64,000 nt of DNA. It comes from Achromobacter arsenitoxydans SY8 (GTDB lineage Bacteria; Pseudomonadota; Gammaproteobacteria; Burkholderiales; Burkholderiaceae_B). Location: assembly GCF_000236785.1 (NCBI RefSeq), contig NZ_AGUF01000013.1, positions 62,001 to 126,000 on the forward strand, given 5' to 3'. A program made the translations under genes and the position numbers. Numbering within the stretch: the stretch's first letter is position 1; each line of letters begins with the position of its first letter. Below the pieces are notes generated by a model. The model was not told the DNA's origin. It did no database searches and saw only the letters and a list, made by a program, of their open reading frames with translations. Shown in pieces: positions 27,207 to 40,027 of the stretch.

Positions 27207-28196
27207 ATGTTCGCTTTCATACTGCGTCGCCTGTTGCAGGCCGTAGCGGTGATGCTCACCGTCGCGCTACTGGCCTTTGTGCTTTTCCAATACGTCGGCG
27301 ACCCTGTCACCATCATGCTGGGGCAGGACGCCACCGATGCCGAACGCATCGAATTGCGTGAACGCCTGGGCCTGAACGAGCCCGCCATCGTTCAATTCGG
27401 CCATTTCGTGGCCAATGCCGTGCAGGGCAATTTCGGCATATCCCTGCGCCAGAGCGAACCCGTTTCCACCCTGTTGAAGTCGCGCCTGCCGGCCACGCTG
27501 GAACTGTCCATGGTCGCGGCGCTGCTGGCGCTGGTCGTGGGTGTGCCGCTGGGCGTGTACACGGCGCTCAAGCGCAACAGCCTGGTGTCCCAGATGCTGC
27601 TGGCTGGCTCCCTGCTGGGGGTGTCGCTGCCCACGTTCCTGATCGGCATCCTGCTGATCCTGGTGTTCTCCGTGCAGCTGGGCTGGCTGCCTAGCTACGG
27701 ACGGGGCGACACCGTCAGCCTGGGATGGTGGACCTCGGGCCTGTTCACGGCCACGGGCTGGAAGCACCTGATCCTGCCGTCCATCACGCTGTCGCTGTTC
27801 CAGATGACGCTGGTGCTGCGGCTGGTGCGTTCGGAAATGCTGGAAGTCCTGCGTTCCGATTACATCAAATTCGCCCGCGCCCGCGGCCTGAAACGGCGCG
27901 CCATCCACTTCGGGCACGCCCTGAAGAACACGATGGTGCCGGTCATCACCATTACCGGGCTGCAGCTGGGCGGCATCATCGCCTTCGCCATCGTCACGGA
28001 AACCGTGTTTCAGTGGCCGGGCATGGGCTTGCTGTTCATCCAGGCGGTTCAATTCGCCGACGTGCCGGTCATGGCCGCGTACCTGTGCCTGATCGCACTG
28101 GTGTTCGTGGTGATCAACCTGATCGTCGATCTTCTGTATTTCGTCGTGGACCCGCGGCTGCGTTCCGGGCTGACTCGCGGCGGGGGGGCTCACTAA
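27207..28196 (+). CDS. Peptide/nickel-type ABC permease, DppB-like
   Basis: 329 residues, six predicted membrane helices. N-terminal FILRRLLQAVAVMLTVALLAFVLF, the extracytoplasmic region with LRERLGLNEPAIVQFGHF, and the cytoplasmic EAA-type loop YIKFARARGLKRRAIHFGHALKN identify the first permease of this family. No Shine-Dalgarno is seen; the start codon follows a terminator T-run, so initiation may be leaderless-like or weak. The stop overlaps the next permease start by one base (TAATG). Confidence 0.9.
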   Translation: MFAFILRRLLQAVAVMLTVALLAFVLFQYVGDPVTIMLGQDATDAERIELRERLGLNEPAIVQFGHFVANAVQGNFGISLRQSEPVSTLLKSRLPATLELSMVAALLALVVGVPLGVYTALKRNSLVSQMLLAGSLLGVSLPTFLIGILLILVFSVQLGWLPSYGRGDTVSLGWWTSGLFTATGWKHLILPSITLSLFQMTLVLRLVRSEMLEVLRSDYIKFARARGLKRRAIHFGHALKNTMVPVITITGLQLGGIIAFAIVTETVFQWPGMGLLFIQAVQFADVPVMAAYLCLIALVFVVINLIVDLLYFVVDPRLRSGLTRGGGAH

Positions 28197-29110
28197 TGCG
28201 CGCCGTACTCAAACGCTGGTGGGACAGCGACATTGCCTGGGCCTGGCGCCGGGCTCCCGTGGCCATCGTGGCGACCTTGCTGCTTGCCGCCTTGCTGATC
28301 GGCTCTTTCGGGGCCGGCTGGGTGGCGCCGCACAATCCGTTCGACCTGACCAAGGTGGAACTGCTGGACGCGCTGCTGCCGCCGGCATGGGAAGCCAACG
28401 GCCAGGCCACCTATCTGCTCGGCACCGACAGCCAGGGACGCGACCTGTATTCGGCCATTCTGTACGGCACGCGCGTGTCGCTGCTGATCGGCCTGGCGTC
28501 GGTGCTGCTGTCGATGCTGATCGGCATTGTGCTGGGCCTGGTCTCGGGTTACGCGGGGGGGCGCATTGATGCCTTCATCATGCGTGTCGCCGACGTGCAG
28601 CTGTCGTTTCCCGCCATCCTGATCGCGCTGCTGATCGACGGCGTGGCGCGCGCGGCCGTGCCGCGCGACATGCACGAGCTGATCGCCTTCCCGGTCCTGA
28701 TCGGCGCGATCGCGCTGGCGGGGTGGCCACAGTACGCCCGCACCGTGCGCGGCTCGACCCTGGTCGAGAAAAACCGCGAATACGTGCAGGCTGCGCGCGT
28801 GATCGGCGTGGCGTCGCCCGTCATCATGTTCCGCCACGTGCTGCCCAACGTGCTGGGGCCGGTGCTGGTGCTGGCTACGGTGCACCTGGCCACGGCCATC
28901 ATCACCGAGGCGACGCTGTCGTTCCTGGGGGTGGGCGTGCCGCCGACCGCGCCGTCGCTGGGCACGCTGATCCGCATCGGCAACGATTTCCTGTTTTCCG
29001 GCGAATGGTGGATCACCATATTCCCGGGCGCGGCGCTGGTGCTGCTTGTGCTGTCGGTCAACCTGCTGGGCGACTGGCTGCGCGACGCGCTGAACCCGAG
29101 GCTGAACTGA
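28196..29110 (+). CDS. Peptide/nickel-type ABC permease, DppC-like
   Basis: 304 residues. N-terminal helix, then the typical ATYLLGTDSQGRDLYSAILYGTRVSLLIGL, EAA loop YVQAARVIGVASPVIMFRHVLPNV and C-terminal FLGVGVPPTAPSLGTLI ... GDWLRDALNPRL, all diagnostic of DppC/OppC proteins. Start at 28196 from the TAATG overlap and the G-rich ribosome site ahead. Forms the channel with the preceding permease. Confidence 0.92.
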   Translation: MRAVLKRWWDSDIAWAWRRAPVAIVATLLLAALLIGSFGAGWVAPHNPFDLTKVELLDALLPPAWEANGQATYLLGTDSQGRDLYSAILYGTRVSLLIGLASVLLSMLIGIVLGLVSGYAGGRIDAFIMRVADVQLSFPAILIALLIDGVARAAVPRDMHELIAFPVLIGAIALAGWPQYARTVRGSTLVEKNREYVQAARVIGVASPVIMFRHVLPNVLGPVLVLATVHLATAIITEATLSFLGVGVPPTAPSLGTLIRIGNDFLFSGEWWITIFPGAALVLLVLSVNLLGDWLRDALNPRLN

Positions 29111-29111
29111 T

Positions 29112-29184
29112 CCACCCCCGAAGCGCCTGCGGCGTTTCCCCCTGAAACGGGGCGCCGCGAGCGGACCGGGAAGCCCGGATCCGC
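29112..29184. repeat. Dispersed intergenic repeat, copy B
   Basis: Shares CCCCCGAAGCGC, TTTCCCCC, GGGG, GCGGACCGG and AGCCCGGATCCGC with the copy at 10735-10802 in the same order. Placed between the permease and ATPase genes of this operon; the same class of position as copy A, but in opposite orientation relative to transcription. Confidence 0.6.
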
Positions 29185-29233
29185 TGCGGTCCCGCAGGCG
29201 CATGCAACAGATATTTGAATTGAGGTATCGCAC

Positions 29234-30208
29234 ATGAGCGCACTATTGGAGGTCCGCAATCTGCGCGTGGAGTTTCCCACGCGCCGCGGCACGCTGCGCG
29301 CCCTGGACGACGTGTCCTTTTCCATCCAGGCCGGCGAAGTCCTGGGCGTGGTGGGCGAATCCGGCGCCGGCAAATCGCTGACCGGCGCATCCATCATCGG
29401 CCTGCTCGAACCGCCCGGCCGCATCGCGGGCGGGGAAATCCTGCTGGCGGGCCGCCGCATCGACAACCTGCCCGACGAACAGATGCGCCGCGTGCGCGGC
29501 CGTGAGATCGGCGCCGTGTTCCAGGATCCGCTGACGTCCCTGAACCCGCTGTACACCGTGGGCAGGCAACTGGCGGAAACCATCGTGACCCACCTGGACA
29601 TGACCTGGTCGCAGGCGCGCAATCGCGCGGTCGAGCTGCTGGCGTCCACTGGCATCCCCGCCGCGCGGGAACGTATCGACCACTATCCGCACCAGTTCTC
29701 GGGCGGCATGCGGCAGCGCGTGGTGATTGCGCTGGCGCTCGCCGCCGAACCCAAACTGGTGGTGGCGGACGAGCCCACGACGGCGCTGGACGTATCCATC
29801 CAGGCGCAGATCATCGAACTGCTCAAGCGCCTGTGCCGCGAGAACGGCACGGCCGTCATGCTGATCACGCACGACATGGGCGTGATCGCCGAGACCGCCG
29901 ACCGGGTGGCGGTGATGTACGCGGGCCGCGTGGCCGAGATCGGTCCGGTCGCCGACGTCATCCACAAGCCGCGCCATCCTTACACGGCGGGGTTGATGGG
30001 GTCGATTCCCACGTTGGAAGGCCACGCCGAACGGCTGGTGCAGATCGACGGCAGCATGCCGCGGCTCAATGCCATTCCGCCGGGCTGTGCGTTCAATCCG
30101 CGCTGCGGCAAGCGGTTGCCGCGCTGCGCGCATGACCGGCCCGAATTGCTGCCGGCGGGCACGTCCCGCGCGGCCTGTTGGTTGCATGAAGACAAGGTGG
30201 CCGCATGA
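29234..30208 (+). CDS. Peptide/nickel-type ABC ATP-binding protein, DppD-like
   Basis: 324 residues. Walker [16 protein letters not shown]-loop [15 protein letters not shown], signature [16 protein letters not shown], Walker [15 protein letters not shown], His switch ITHDMGV. The C-terminal oligopeptide-transporter extension includes [24 protein letters not shown] with cysteines that bind an iron-sulfur cluster in DppD. Stop overlaps the partner ATPase gene by 4 bp (ATGA). Preceded by a 123-bp spacer containing repeat copy B. Confidence 0.92.
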   Translation: MSALLEVRNLRVEFPTRRGTLRALDDVSFSIQAGEVLGVVGESGAGKSLTGASIIGLLEPPGRIAGGEILLAGRRIDNLPDEQMRRVRGREIGAVFQDPLTSLNPLYTVGRQLAETIVTHLDMTWSQARNRAVELLASTGIPAARERIDHYPHQFSGGMRQRVVIALALAAEPKLVVADEPTTALDVSIQAQIIELLKRLCRENGTAVMLITHDMGVIAETADRVAVMYAGRVAEIGPVADVIHKPRHPYTAGLMGSIPTLEGHAERLVQIDGSMPRLNAIPPGCAFNPRCGKRLPRCAHDRPELLPAGTSRAACWLHEDKVAA

Positions 30209-31200
30209 GCACCCCTCTCGTAGAAGTCAAGGACGCGGCCCGCTGGTTCGACGTATCTCCGCCCTGGCTGGAACGCAAGCTGGCGCGCAAGCCGAAGGTG
30301 ATGCTGCGCGCGGTGGACGGCGTGTCGTTCGAAATCGCGCGTGGCGAAACGCTGGCCCTGGTCGGCGAATCGGGCTGCGGCAAGTCCACGGTGGCGCGCA
30401 TGCTGGTGGGGCTCTATGGCCTGACCCGCGGGGACATCCGCTTCGACGGCCAGCCGCTCTCGCGCATGTCCGAGCCTGGCGGCCGCGCCTTGCGCAAGCG
30501 CCTGCAGATGATTTTCCAGGATCCCTATGCCAGCCTGAACCCGCGCTGGCGCGTGGGCCGCATCATCGCCGAGCCGATGCTGACGCATACCCGCATGACG
30601 CCGGAGGAACGCGTGGCGCGGGTTGGCGACCTGCTCAGGCAGGTGGGTCTGGATCCGGCAGACCAGGGGCGCTATCCCCATCAATTCTCGGGCGGCCAGC
30701 GCCAGCGCATTTCGATCGCGCGCGCGCTGGCGGTGAATCCGGAGTTCCTGGTGTGCGACGAGCCCACCTCGGCCCTGGACGTGTCGGTGCAGGCGCAGGT
30801 GCTGAACCTGATGAAGGACCTGCAGCGGGAACTGGGGCTGACGTACCTGTTCATTTCCCACAACCTGGCGGTCGTGCATCACGTTGCCGACCGGGTAGGG
30901 GTGATGTACCTGGGGCGCATGGTGGAAGTCGCGCCGCGCGACGAACTCTTCGCGCGACCGCGCCATCCCTATACGCGCATGCTGCTGGAAGCGATTCCGG
31001 ACATCAACGGCGCGGGCAAGCCGCGCACTGCGGTGGCCGGAGAGGTGCCCAATCCGCTCAATCCGCCGCCGGGCTGCACGTTCCATCCGCGCTGCCCGCA
31101 CGCCAACGACCGTTGCCGGTCGGAGGCGCCCGTGGCGATGCTGGCTGGGGTGTCGATCGTGGCCTGCCATGCGGTGCAGGAGGGGCGGATCTCCGCCTGA
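30205..31200 (+). CDS. Peptide/nickel-type ABC ATP-binding protein, DppF-like
   Basis: 331 residues. Walker [30 protein letters not shown], signature [16 protein letters not shown], Walker [41 protein letters not shown]-terminal [18 protein letters not shown] with the family's cysteines. Pairs with the DppD-like ATPase. Last gene of the operon; no clear terminator is visible in the 81 bp before the convergent acidic-tail gene. Confidence 0.92.
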   Translation: MSTPLVEVKDAARWFDVSPPWLERKLARKPKVMLRAVDGVSFEIARGETLALVGESGCGKSTVARMLVGLYGLTRGDIRFDGQPLSRMSEPGGRALRKRLQMIFQDPYASLNPRWRVGRIIAEPMLTHTRMTPEERVARVGDLLRQVGLDPADQGRYPHQFSGGQRQRISIARALAVNPEFLVCDEPTSALDVSVQAQVLNLMKDLQRELGLTYLFISHNLAVVHHVADRVGVMYLGRMVEVAPRDELFARPRHPYTRMLLEAIPDINGAGKPRTAVAGEVPNPLNPPPGCTFHPRCPHANDRCRSEAPVAMLAGVSIVACHAVQEGRISA

Positions 31201-31281
31201 AGCCCGGCAGGGCCCGGAACAGGGGGCGCCTCCATCCGGCGCTCCCGTCCACCATGCTTGCGAAGCCGCGACGCGCGCCGC

Positions 31282-31803
31282 TCAGTGGCGGTGGTTGCGC
31301 TCGTCGTCGTCGTACGGCGTGTCGTCGTCCTCGTCGTCTGCGCCGTCTTCCTCTTCTTCGTCTTCTTCGTCCGGATCCGGCTGCGGTTCCTCGGTCAGCG
31401 CAAAGGGCAGCACATCTTCCAGGCTGTCGGACCAGGCGGATTCTTCGCCATCGTGGTCCAGTTTGACGAAGCGCTCGCCCTCATTGAGCGAGATCTGGAT
31501 CGCCCAGAGGTACAGGCAGTCATAGGTGTCGTCGTCGGACTGCGGCAGGCCGCCGCGGTTGCCCAGCAGGCGCGCGCCGGGGCCGCCCATCTGGACGTGG
31601 GTCTGCTCTTCGTCTTCTTTGGCGTTCTCGTCCATGGGAACGCCGTAGGTCACCCATTCGGTGCCCTCATCGCCCAGCACCACTTCGGCCAGCACGGGTT
31701 TGCCCAGGTAGGCGCTGAGCGCGTCTGCGGTCTTGGCCAGCATGTCCAGTTCGGCTGCGCTGAAATGGGTCAAGGAAGCAGGGGGAGTAGCAGAGGCGGA
31801 CAT
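31282..31803 (-). CDS. Uncharacterised protein with strongly acidic C-terminal tail
   Basis: 173 residues. Residues ~1-135 look folded (LTHFSAAELDMLAKTADALSAYLG; LYLWAIQISLNEGERFVKLD), while the last ~35 are almost all Asp/Glu (PDPDEEDEEEEDGADDEDDD) ending NHRH. No family recognised. The tail could bind metal, polycations or act as a nucleic-acid mimic. AGGAAC precedes ATG at 31803. Monocistronic, divergent from the EamA exporter. Base composition matches the neighbours apart from the GAT/GAC/GAA-rich tail. Confidence 0.8.
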   Translation of the reverse strand: MSASATPPASLTHFSAAELDMLAKTADALSAYLGKPVLAEVVLGDEGTEWVTYGVPMDENAKEDEEQTHVQMGGPGARLLGNRGGLPQSDDDTYDCLYLWAIQISLNEGERFVKLDHDGEESAWSDSLEDVLPFALTEEPQPDPDEEDEEEEDGADDEDDDTPYDDDERNHRH

Positions 31804-31976
31804 GAAGGTTCCTGGGCGCGATGAAGCCGCGACGGCACGGCAGATGCAAAAAGTCAGGCGCTATTGTCGCGCGAACAGCGCCGCAGTGCATCGGGCGCTT
31901 GGATGACGATAGGGGACGGGGCAATCTGGCCAGGCTTACACTGGCGGTCTGTTTTCATCCGGCACTGGTTTACTCG

Positions 31977-32897
31977 ATGCGCCCCGACACCACCCATGTT
32001 CCCGCCCGCTATCTGTTGTTTCCCTTGCTTGCGGCGCTGATCTGGTCCGTCAACATGATTGTCACGAAGATGGCCGCCGGCGTGATCTCGCCCGCCGTCA
32101 TCGGCTTTTACCGCTGGGCGCTGGCCGGCGCGGTGCTGACGCCGTTCGCGCTGCCGGGCGTGTGGGCGCAGCGCAGGCTGATCGCGCCGCACCTGCCCAA
32201 GTTCGCCGTGCTCGGGGGGCTGGGGATGGCGCTGTATCAGGGCCTGGCCTACGTCGCCGCGTCCACCACCACCGCGACCAACATGGGCATCATCACGGCC
32301 ATGATTCCGCTCCTGACGATCGCGGTCGGCGCCGTGGTGCTGCGCCAGCGGCCCACGCTGATGGCGCTCGCGGGCGGCCTGGTGTCGTTGGCGGGGCTGG
32401 CCCTGCTGATCGGCGAGGGAGACCCCGCGCGCCTGCTGTCGGTGGGGGCGAACCCAGGCGACCTGCTGATGGGCCTGGCCGCGCTGGCCTACGCGCTGTA
32501 CGGCGTCCTGCTGCGCCTTTGGGCGCTGCCGGTGGGGCCGTGGCAGTCGCTGTACGTGCAGGTGGGCTTTGGCGTGCTGTTCCAGCTTCCCGCGTTCCTG
32601 ATGGCGGCGCCGTCGCCGCTGAATTCCGCCAATGTGCCGCTGGTGCTGTACGCGGCGATATTCCCGTCCCTGTTTGCGCCGTTCCTCTGGATGCAGGGCG
32701 TCAGGCATCTTGGGCCCAACCGGGCCAGCATCTTCCTGAACCTGATGCCGGTCGGCACCGTGGCCATCGCGGCGATATTCCTGGACGAAAAACCGCACCT
32801 GTTCCACATCGCGGGCGGCGCCATGGCGCTGGCCGGCGTGATGCTGGCGCAGATGCGCACGCCACGCCTCGGAAAGCCCGCCGGCGGGGCCGCCTGA
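31977..32897 (+). CDS. EamA/DMT-family transporter
   Basis: 306 residues, ten predicted membrane helices in two EamA repeats: YLLFPLLAALIWSVNMIVTKMAAG opens the first, GDLLMGLAALAYALYGVLLRLWALP the second, and the C-terminal NRASIFLNLMPVGTVAIAAIFLDE is characteristic. Proton-coupled exporters of amino acids or metabolites; substrate unknown. I start at ATG 31977 (MRPDTTHVPARY); upstream in-frame codons would reach into the divergent spacer. Confidence 0.87.
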   Translation: MRPDTTHVPARYLLFPLLAALIWSVNMIVTKMAAGVISPAVIGFYRWALAGAVLTPFALPGVWAQRRLIAPHLPKFAVLGGLGMALYQGLAYVAASTTTATNMGIITAMIPLLTIAVGAVVLRQRPTLMALAGGLVSLAGLALLIGEGDPARLLSVGANPGDLLMGLAALAYALYGVLLRLWALPVGPWQSLYVQVGFGVLFQLPAFLMAAPSPLNSANVPLVLYAAIFPSLFAPFLWMQGVRHLGPNRASIFLNLMPVGTVAIAAIFLDEKPHLFHIAGGAMALAGVMLAQMRTPRLGKPAGGAA

Positions 32898-32990
32898 CCG
32901 CCGGCAAGGGACGGATCGCCGCTGTCGCGCGCCGGTCAGGGTTCCGGCCTACAATCAACGGTTTCTCAGCTATATCTCTTCTACGAGCCC

Positions 32991-34664
<1,674 letters not shown>

Positions 34665-34691
34665 TTCGGCCCGCGGCTGCATGTCCCTAAG

Positions 34692-34719
34692 AATCCCGGC
34701 CCTCGCGCCGGGATTTTTT
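34692..34719 (+). terminator. Rho-independent terminator of ettA
   Basis: AATCCCGGC-CCTCGC-GCCGGGATT followed by TTTT, 28 bp after the ettA stop. Confidence 0.9.
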
Positions 34720-34727
34720 CATCGCGA

Positions 34728-34740
34728 GGTGTCAGACACC
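34728..34740. repeat. Dispersed palindrome GGTGTCAGACACC
   Basis: 13-bp perfect palindrome (centre A), followed by GG, in the short gap after the ettA terminator; near match to the element at 13781-13791. Both are intergenic. Confidence 0.45.
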
Positions 34741-34804
34741 GGCCTGGCGCGACATCGCCGCCCCTCGGGGTTATGCTGACCCCTTACCCTCGGGAGTCAT
34801 CATC

Positions 34805-35338
34805 ATGCTGCTGTCCGCCTCCGATTCCACCCTGCTCATCGTCGACATGCAGGGCCGCCTGATGCCCGCCATCCATGATGCCGATGCGGTGCTGGGCGCC
34901 GCGCACAAGCTTGCGCAGGCGGCTCGCCTGCTGGATGTGCCGGTGATGGCCACCGAACACCACAGCAAGATGCTGGGCGTCACGGTGGAGCCGCTGCGCG
35001 AACTGGTGCAGGGCGCGTTCCAGAAGATGCATTTCTCGTCCGCCCGCGAGCCGGGCTTCGACGGCTGGCTGCCGGCCGCGCGCAGGACTGTGTTGGTGGC
35101 GGGCTGCGAAGCGCATATCTGCGTCCTGCAGACCGTAATCGGCCTGATCGAACTGGGCTACAAGGCTGCGCTGGTCGCCGACGCCGCCGGGTCGCGCAAG
35201 CCTTCGGACCACCACGCTGCGCTGCGCCGCGCGCGTGCGCACGGCGCCGAAATCATCACGTCGGAAATGGCGATTTTCGAATGGATGGAAACCTGCGAGC
35301 ACCCGCGCTTCCGCGACGTGTTACGTCTCGTCAAATAG
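34805..35338 (+). CDS. Isochorismatase-like cysteine hydrolase
   Basis: 177 residues. The catalytic triad of the family is visible: Asp in TLLIVDMQGRLMPA, Lys in FQKMHFSS, and the nucleophile Cys in VAGCEAHICVLQT. Related to YcaC and nicotinamidase-like hydrolases of unknown substrate. GGGAG precedes ATG. Monocistronic between terminators; 193 bp of spacer follow, carrying the next gene's promoter. Confidence 0.85.
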   Translation: MLLSASDSTLLIVDMQGRLMPAIHDADAVLGAAHKLAQAARLLDVPVMATEHHSKMLGVTVEPLRELVQGAFQKMHFSSAREPGFDGWLPAARRTVLVAGCEAHICVLQTVIGLIELGYKAALVADAAGSRKPSDHHAALRRARAHGAEIITSEMAIFEWMETCEHPRFRDVLRLVK

Positions 35339-35391
35339 CGGCGGACGCCTGCAACATGGTCTCCAGGGCAGGGTAAAAAATCACTCTCCCT

Positions 35392-35420
35392 TTGACACAA
35401 TTCCTGGGCAAACCTAACAG
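35392..35420 (+). promoter_or_regulatory. Probable promoter of the glycine-zipper lipoprotein gene
   Basis: Perfect -35 TTGACA (35392-35397), 17-bp spacer, weak -10 TAACAG (35415-35420). The leader to the start codon would be about 105 nt. A weak -10 with consensus -35 fits a regulated (stress-type) promoter. Confidence 0.45.
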
Positions 35421-35531
35421 CATGGCCCTGATTATTTTGCGATCCTGAAAGCTCTAAACCCACAAAGGGGTCGTGCGCTCGCATCAGCTTCATTGCTGCG
35501 GCCCCACGGGTAGAAGAATAGGAGCTTCAAC

Positions 35532-35756
35532 ATGAAAATCGCATCGCTTTCCAAGATCTGTGCCGCAGTGGCCCTGGCCGCCGTCATGGCGGGTTGTTCG
35601 TCGTGGGATGGCATGAGCCATCGCCAAAAGAGCACTGTGGGCGGCGCCGCGCTGGGCGGTGTCGCGGGCGCCGTGCTCACCAACGGCGGCATTCTCGGCA
35701 CCGTGGGGGGCGCGGCAATCGGCGGCGTGATCGGCGATCAGGTCGGCAAGCGCTAA
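35532..35756 (+). CDS. Small glycine-zipper lipoprotein (OsmB/2TM type)
   Basis: 74 residues. Lipoprotein signal with lipobox LAAVMAGC (acylated Cys22), then SSWDGMSHRQKSTVGGAALG and a glycine-zipper hairpin with GxxxG-like spacing (GGVAGAVLTNGGILGTVGGAAIGGVIGDQVG). Such proteins sit in the outer membrane and are induced by envelope or osmotic stress. TAGGAG stands 10 bases before ATG. Single gene with its own promoter and terminator. Confidence 0.88.
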   Translation: MKIASLSKICAAVALAAVMAGCSSWDGMSHRQKSTVGGAALGGVAGAVLTNGGILGTVGGAAIGGVIGDQVGKR

Positions 35757-35775
35757 AACCGCTTTCCCAAAGTGG

Positions 35776-35803
35776 AACGCCCGGCATTGCCGGGCGTTTT
35801 TTA
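35776..35803 (+). terminator. Rho-independent terminator of the lipoprotein gene
   Basis: AACGCCCGGC-ATT-GCCGGGCGTT followed by TTTT, 20 bp after the stop; also lies 40 bp past the convergent minE stop and may act on both strands. Confidence 0.9.
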
Positions 35804-35842
35804 TGCGTGGCGCGCGCCGGAAGGCCGGCGAGCTACGAGGCC

Positions 35843-36100
35843 TCAGGTCTCGTTTTGCGGCATCTCGATCTTCACTTCCAACACTTCCAGCGTGTCCTGG
35901 CGTTCCAGGTGCACCTTGATGTCTTCAGGATTGATCTTCACGTACTTGGAGATCACCGCGATAAGTTCCTGCTGCAGCTGCGGCAGGTAATCGGGCGAGT
36001 CGCCGCGACCACGCTCGTGGGCAAGGATGATCTGCAACCGTTCTTTGGCGACGGACGCGGAGGTCTTCTTTTGACCAAGCAGAAACGACAGGAAGGACAT
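35843..36100 (-). CDS. minE: Cell-division topological specificity factor MinE
   Basis: 85 residues. N-terminal [30 protein letters not shown] is the MinD-contact and membrane-targeting region; the C-terminal dimerisation domain includes [18 protein letters not shown]. Drives pole-to-pole oscillation of MinCD. It starts three bases after the minD stop, so it is translationally coupled. Confidence 0.95.
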   Translation of the reverse strand: MSFLSFLLGQKKTSASVAKERLQIILAHERGRGDSPDYLPQLQQELIAVISKYVKINPEDIKVHLERQDTLEVLEVKIEMPQNET

Positions 36101-36103
36101 TGC

Positions 36104-36919
36104 TTACTTGCCTCCGAACAGGCGCTTCAGGAAACCGGGCTTTTCGTAATCGGTAAAGCGCAGCGCCTTGTCTTCGCCAAGGTAACGGCTGACGACGTCC
36201 TTGTAGGCTTCCGAGACGTCGGTGTCTTTCAGGTGGATGGCCGGCAGGCCTTGGTTCGAGGCCTGCAGCACGGCTTCAGATTCGGGGATCACGCCGATCA
36301 GCTTGATGCGCAGGATGTCTTCGATGTCGGTCAGGGACAGCATTTCGCCGTCGGACACGCGCTTCGGGTTGTAGCGGGTCAGCAGCAGGTATTCCTTGAC
36401 CGGCTCGTCGCCTTCGACCGCGCGCTTGGACTTGGCCGCGAGAATGCCCAGGATGCGGTCGGAGTCGCGCACCGACGACACTTCCGGGTTGGTGACCACC
36501 AGCGCGTCGTCGGCGAAGTAGGCCGCCATGAGCGCGCCGGTTTCGATGCCCGCGGGCGAATCGCAGACGATGTAGTCGAAGCCCATTTCCTTCAAGTCGT
36601 TGATGACCTTTTCAACGCCTTCCTGGGTCAGCGCGTCTTTGTCGCGCGTTTGCGAGGCGGGCAGGATGAACAGGTTTTCGAGCTGCTTGTCCTTGATGAG
36701 CGCCTGCTTGAGGGTGGCCTCGCCCTGGATCACATTGACGAAGTCGTACACCACGCGACGCTCGCAGCCCATGATGAGGTCGAGGTTGCGCAGGCCGACG
36801 TCGAAGTCGATGACAGCGGTCTTGTGGCCCCGCATCGCGAGGCCCGCGGAAAAACTGGCGCTCGTCGTGGTCTTGCCCACGCCGCCTTTGCCGGAAGTCA
36901 CCACAACAATGCGTGTCAT
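36104..36919 (-). CDS. minD: Septum-site-determining ATPase MinD
   Basis: 271 residues of the ParA/MinD deviant Walker family: TRIVVVTSGKGGVGKTTTSA at the start, VIDFDVGLRNLDLIMGCERR, DSPAGIETGAL, and the C-terminal amphipathic membrane helix KPGFLKRLFGGK. Recruits MinC and MinE to the membrane. ATG 36919 chosen over 36928 because it gives the canonical N-terminus. Upstream gene minC is 140 bp away with a weak terminator-like element between. Confidence 0.95.
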   Translation of the reverse strand: MTRIVVVTSGKGGVGKTTTSASFSAGLAMRGHKTAVIDFDVGLRNLDLIMGCERRVVYDFVNVIQGEATLKQALIKDKQLENLFILPASQTRDKDALTQEGVEKVINDLKEMGFDYIVCDSPAGIETGALMAAYFADDALVVTNPEVSSVRDSDRILGILAAKSKRAVEGDEPVKEYLLLTRYNPKRVSDGEMLSLTDIEDILRIKLIGVIPESEAVLQASNQGLPAIHLKDTDVSEAYKDVVSRYLGEDKALRFTDYEKPGFLKRLFGGK

Positions 36920-36960
36920 GACGATCAAACCCTTATGTTCGAATAAATCGCGTTATCGTA

Positions 36961-36984
36961 AAGCAAAAAGCCCATGTAAGGCTT
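36961..36984 (-). terminator. Weak terminator-like hairpin between minC and minD
   Basis: On the minus strand AAGCC-TTACATG-GGCTT followed by TTTGCTT. A short stem, so partial termination or attenuation is more likely than a full stop. It would allow minDE to exceed minC. Confidence 0.4.
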
Positions 36985-37059
36985 CTTACAGGATGTGTTG
37001 AGATTTGTGCGGCTGCCGCCGCGCAGCCGTCTCGGGGCGGAAACCATGGGACTGCGGCG

Positions 37060-37965
37060 CTACGCCTTCAAGGCTTCGATGCGCAGGGTGTCGCCGTCCA
37101 GCCGGACAAGCGCGGGCTGGTTCTGCAGCGTGCGGTCCAGCTTGTCTTCAACCACGCGGTAGACCCCGGCCACGGCCAGCAGCTCCGCGTCCAGGTGCGT
37201 CGTGAAGATGCGCGCCGAAGCGTCGCCCCGCGCACCCGCCATGGCCTTGCCGCGCAGCGGACCGTACACGTGCACGTTGCCGTCGGCGATGACTTCCGCG
37301 CCCTGGCTCACCATGCCGATCACGACCAGGTCCGTGTGGCGCGCATAAACGCGCTGGCCGGAACGCAGCGGCTTGGTGATGACCAGCGCCGACGACGAAT
37401 GCGGCGCGGCGGGCGTGGGACTGGGCGCGGACGTGGTGCTGCTTGCGGCGCGGGCGGGCAGCGGATCGGCCGCCGAGGCGGCCGGCGCTGCGGATTCGTC
37501 AGCGGCGGATTTTTCGGCCGGAGCCGCTGCGGTATCGGAGGCGGACGTATCCGTGGGGCCCTGCGCGATCTCGACCGAGGCGGCCGGCACGGACGGCACC
37601 GGGGTGGCGACGTCGTTCGGCGGCGCGGTGTCGACCACGGGCGCGGGCCGCGCGGCGGGCGTGGACAGCTCCACCGGCGTCAGGCCGGCATCGCGGGCGG
37701 CCTGCAGGTTGGCGCCTTCGGCCACCACGCCGATAGGGGGCAGGTTGTGGCCGCGCAGCGCCGCCACCAGGGTGGTCCAGTCGATCGTTTCCTCGACGCG
37801 GCTGGCGTCGATGACGACGGGTTCGTTTTCGAAGAAGCTGCCCGCATCCGCCATGCGCTTGGTCAGCGCTGCGTTCAGGCGTTCGGGATCGGCGCTATGC
37901 AGGACCACCCGGATGGCATACAGGGTGGCGCTTTTGAAGTCCAGGGCTAGGGATTCAGTATTCAT
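37060..37965 (-). CDS. minC: Septum-site-determining protein MinC
   Basis: 301 residues, about 70 more than E. coli MinC. N-terminal FtsZ-inhibiting domain ([35 protein letters not shown]; residues 1-115), a long Ala/Pro/Ser-rich linker (~120-205), and the C-terminal beta-helix that binds MinD ([41 protein letters not shown]). The linker extension is common in this family of betaproteobacteria. Start at ATG 37965 ([10 protein letters not shown]). Confidence 0.94.
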   Translation of the reverse strand: MNTESLALDFKSATLYAIRVVLHSADPERLNAALTKRMADAGSFFENEPVVIDASRVEETIDWTTLVAALRGHNLPPIGVVAEGANLQAARDAGLTPVELSTPAARPAPVVDTAPPNDVATPVPSVPAASVEIAQGPTDTSASDTAAAPAEKSAADESAAPAASAADPLPARAASSTTSAPSPTPAAPHSSSALVITKPLRSGQRVYARHTDLVVIGMVSQGAEVIADGNVHVYGPLRGKAMAGARGDASARIFTTHLDAELLAVAGVYRVVEDKLDRTLQNQPALVRLDGDTLRIEALKA

Positions 37966-38076
37966 CTTGATTGTGGCTGGCGGTACGCGCGTCTGGAAAC
38001 GGCGCGCGCGACCGGCTGCGGGATGTCGGGGATGATAACCCGCCCAGGGCGGCCTGAGCCGGACGCGCAACGAAAG

Positions 38077-38102
38077 AAAAAGGACCCCGCAGGGCCCTTT
38101 TT
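38077..38102 (-). terminator. Terminator downstream of glnS
   Basis: AAAAAGG(A)CCC-CGCA-GGG(C)CCTTTTT, one mismatch, flanked by A and T runs so that it can work in either direction; lies 23 bp beyond the glnS stop on the minus strand, before minC. Confidence 0.75.
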
Positions 38103-38124
38103 CCCGTATTGCACGCGCGGCGCG

Positions 38125-39891
<1,767 letters not shown>

Positions 39892-40027
39892 TCTTGAAAG
39901 AATAGGAAAAAGCAGCGACAAAGCGTCAATTTTGCCACGTTCCGCCGGGCAGCCATTTTCGCCACGCCTGCAACCGGTTTCAATCCGCCCCCATAGTCAT
40001 GTAACTGGCTCTACACTACGGGCCATT

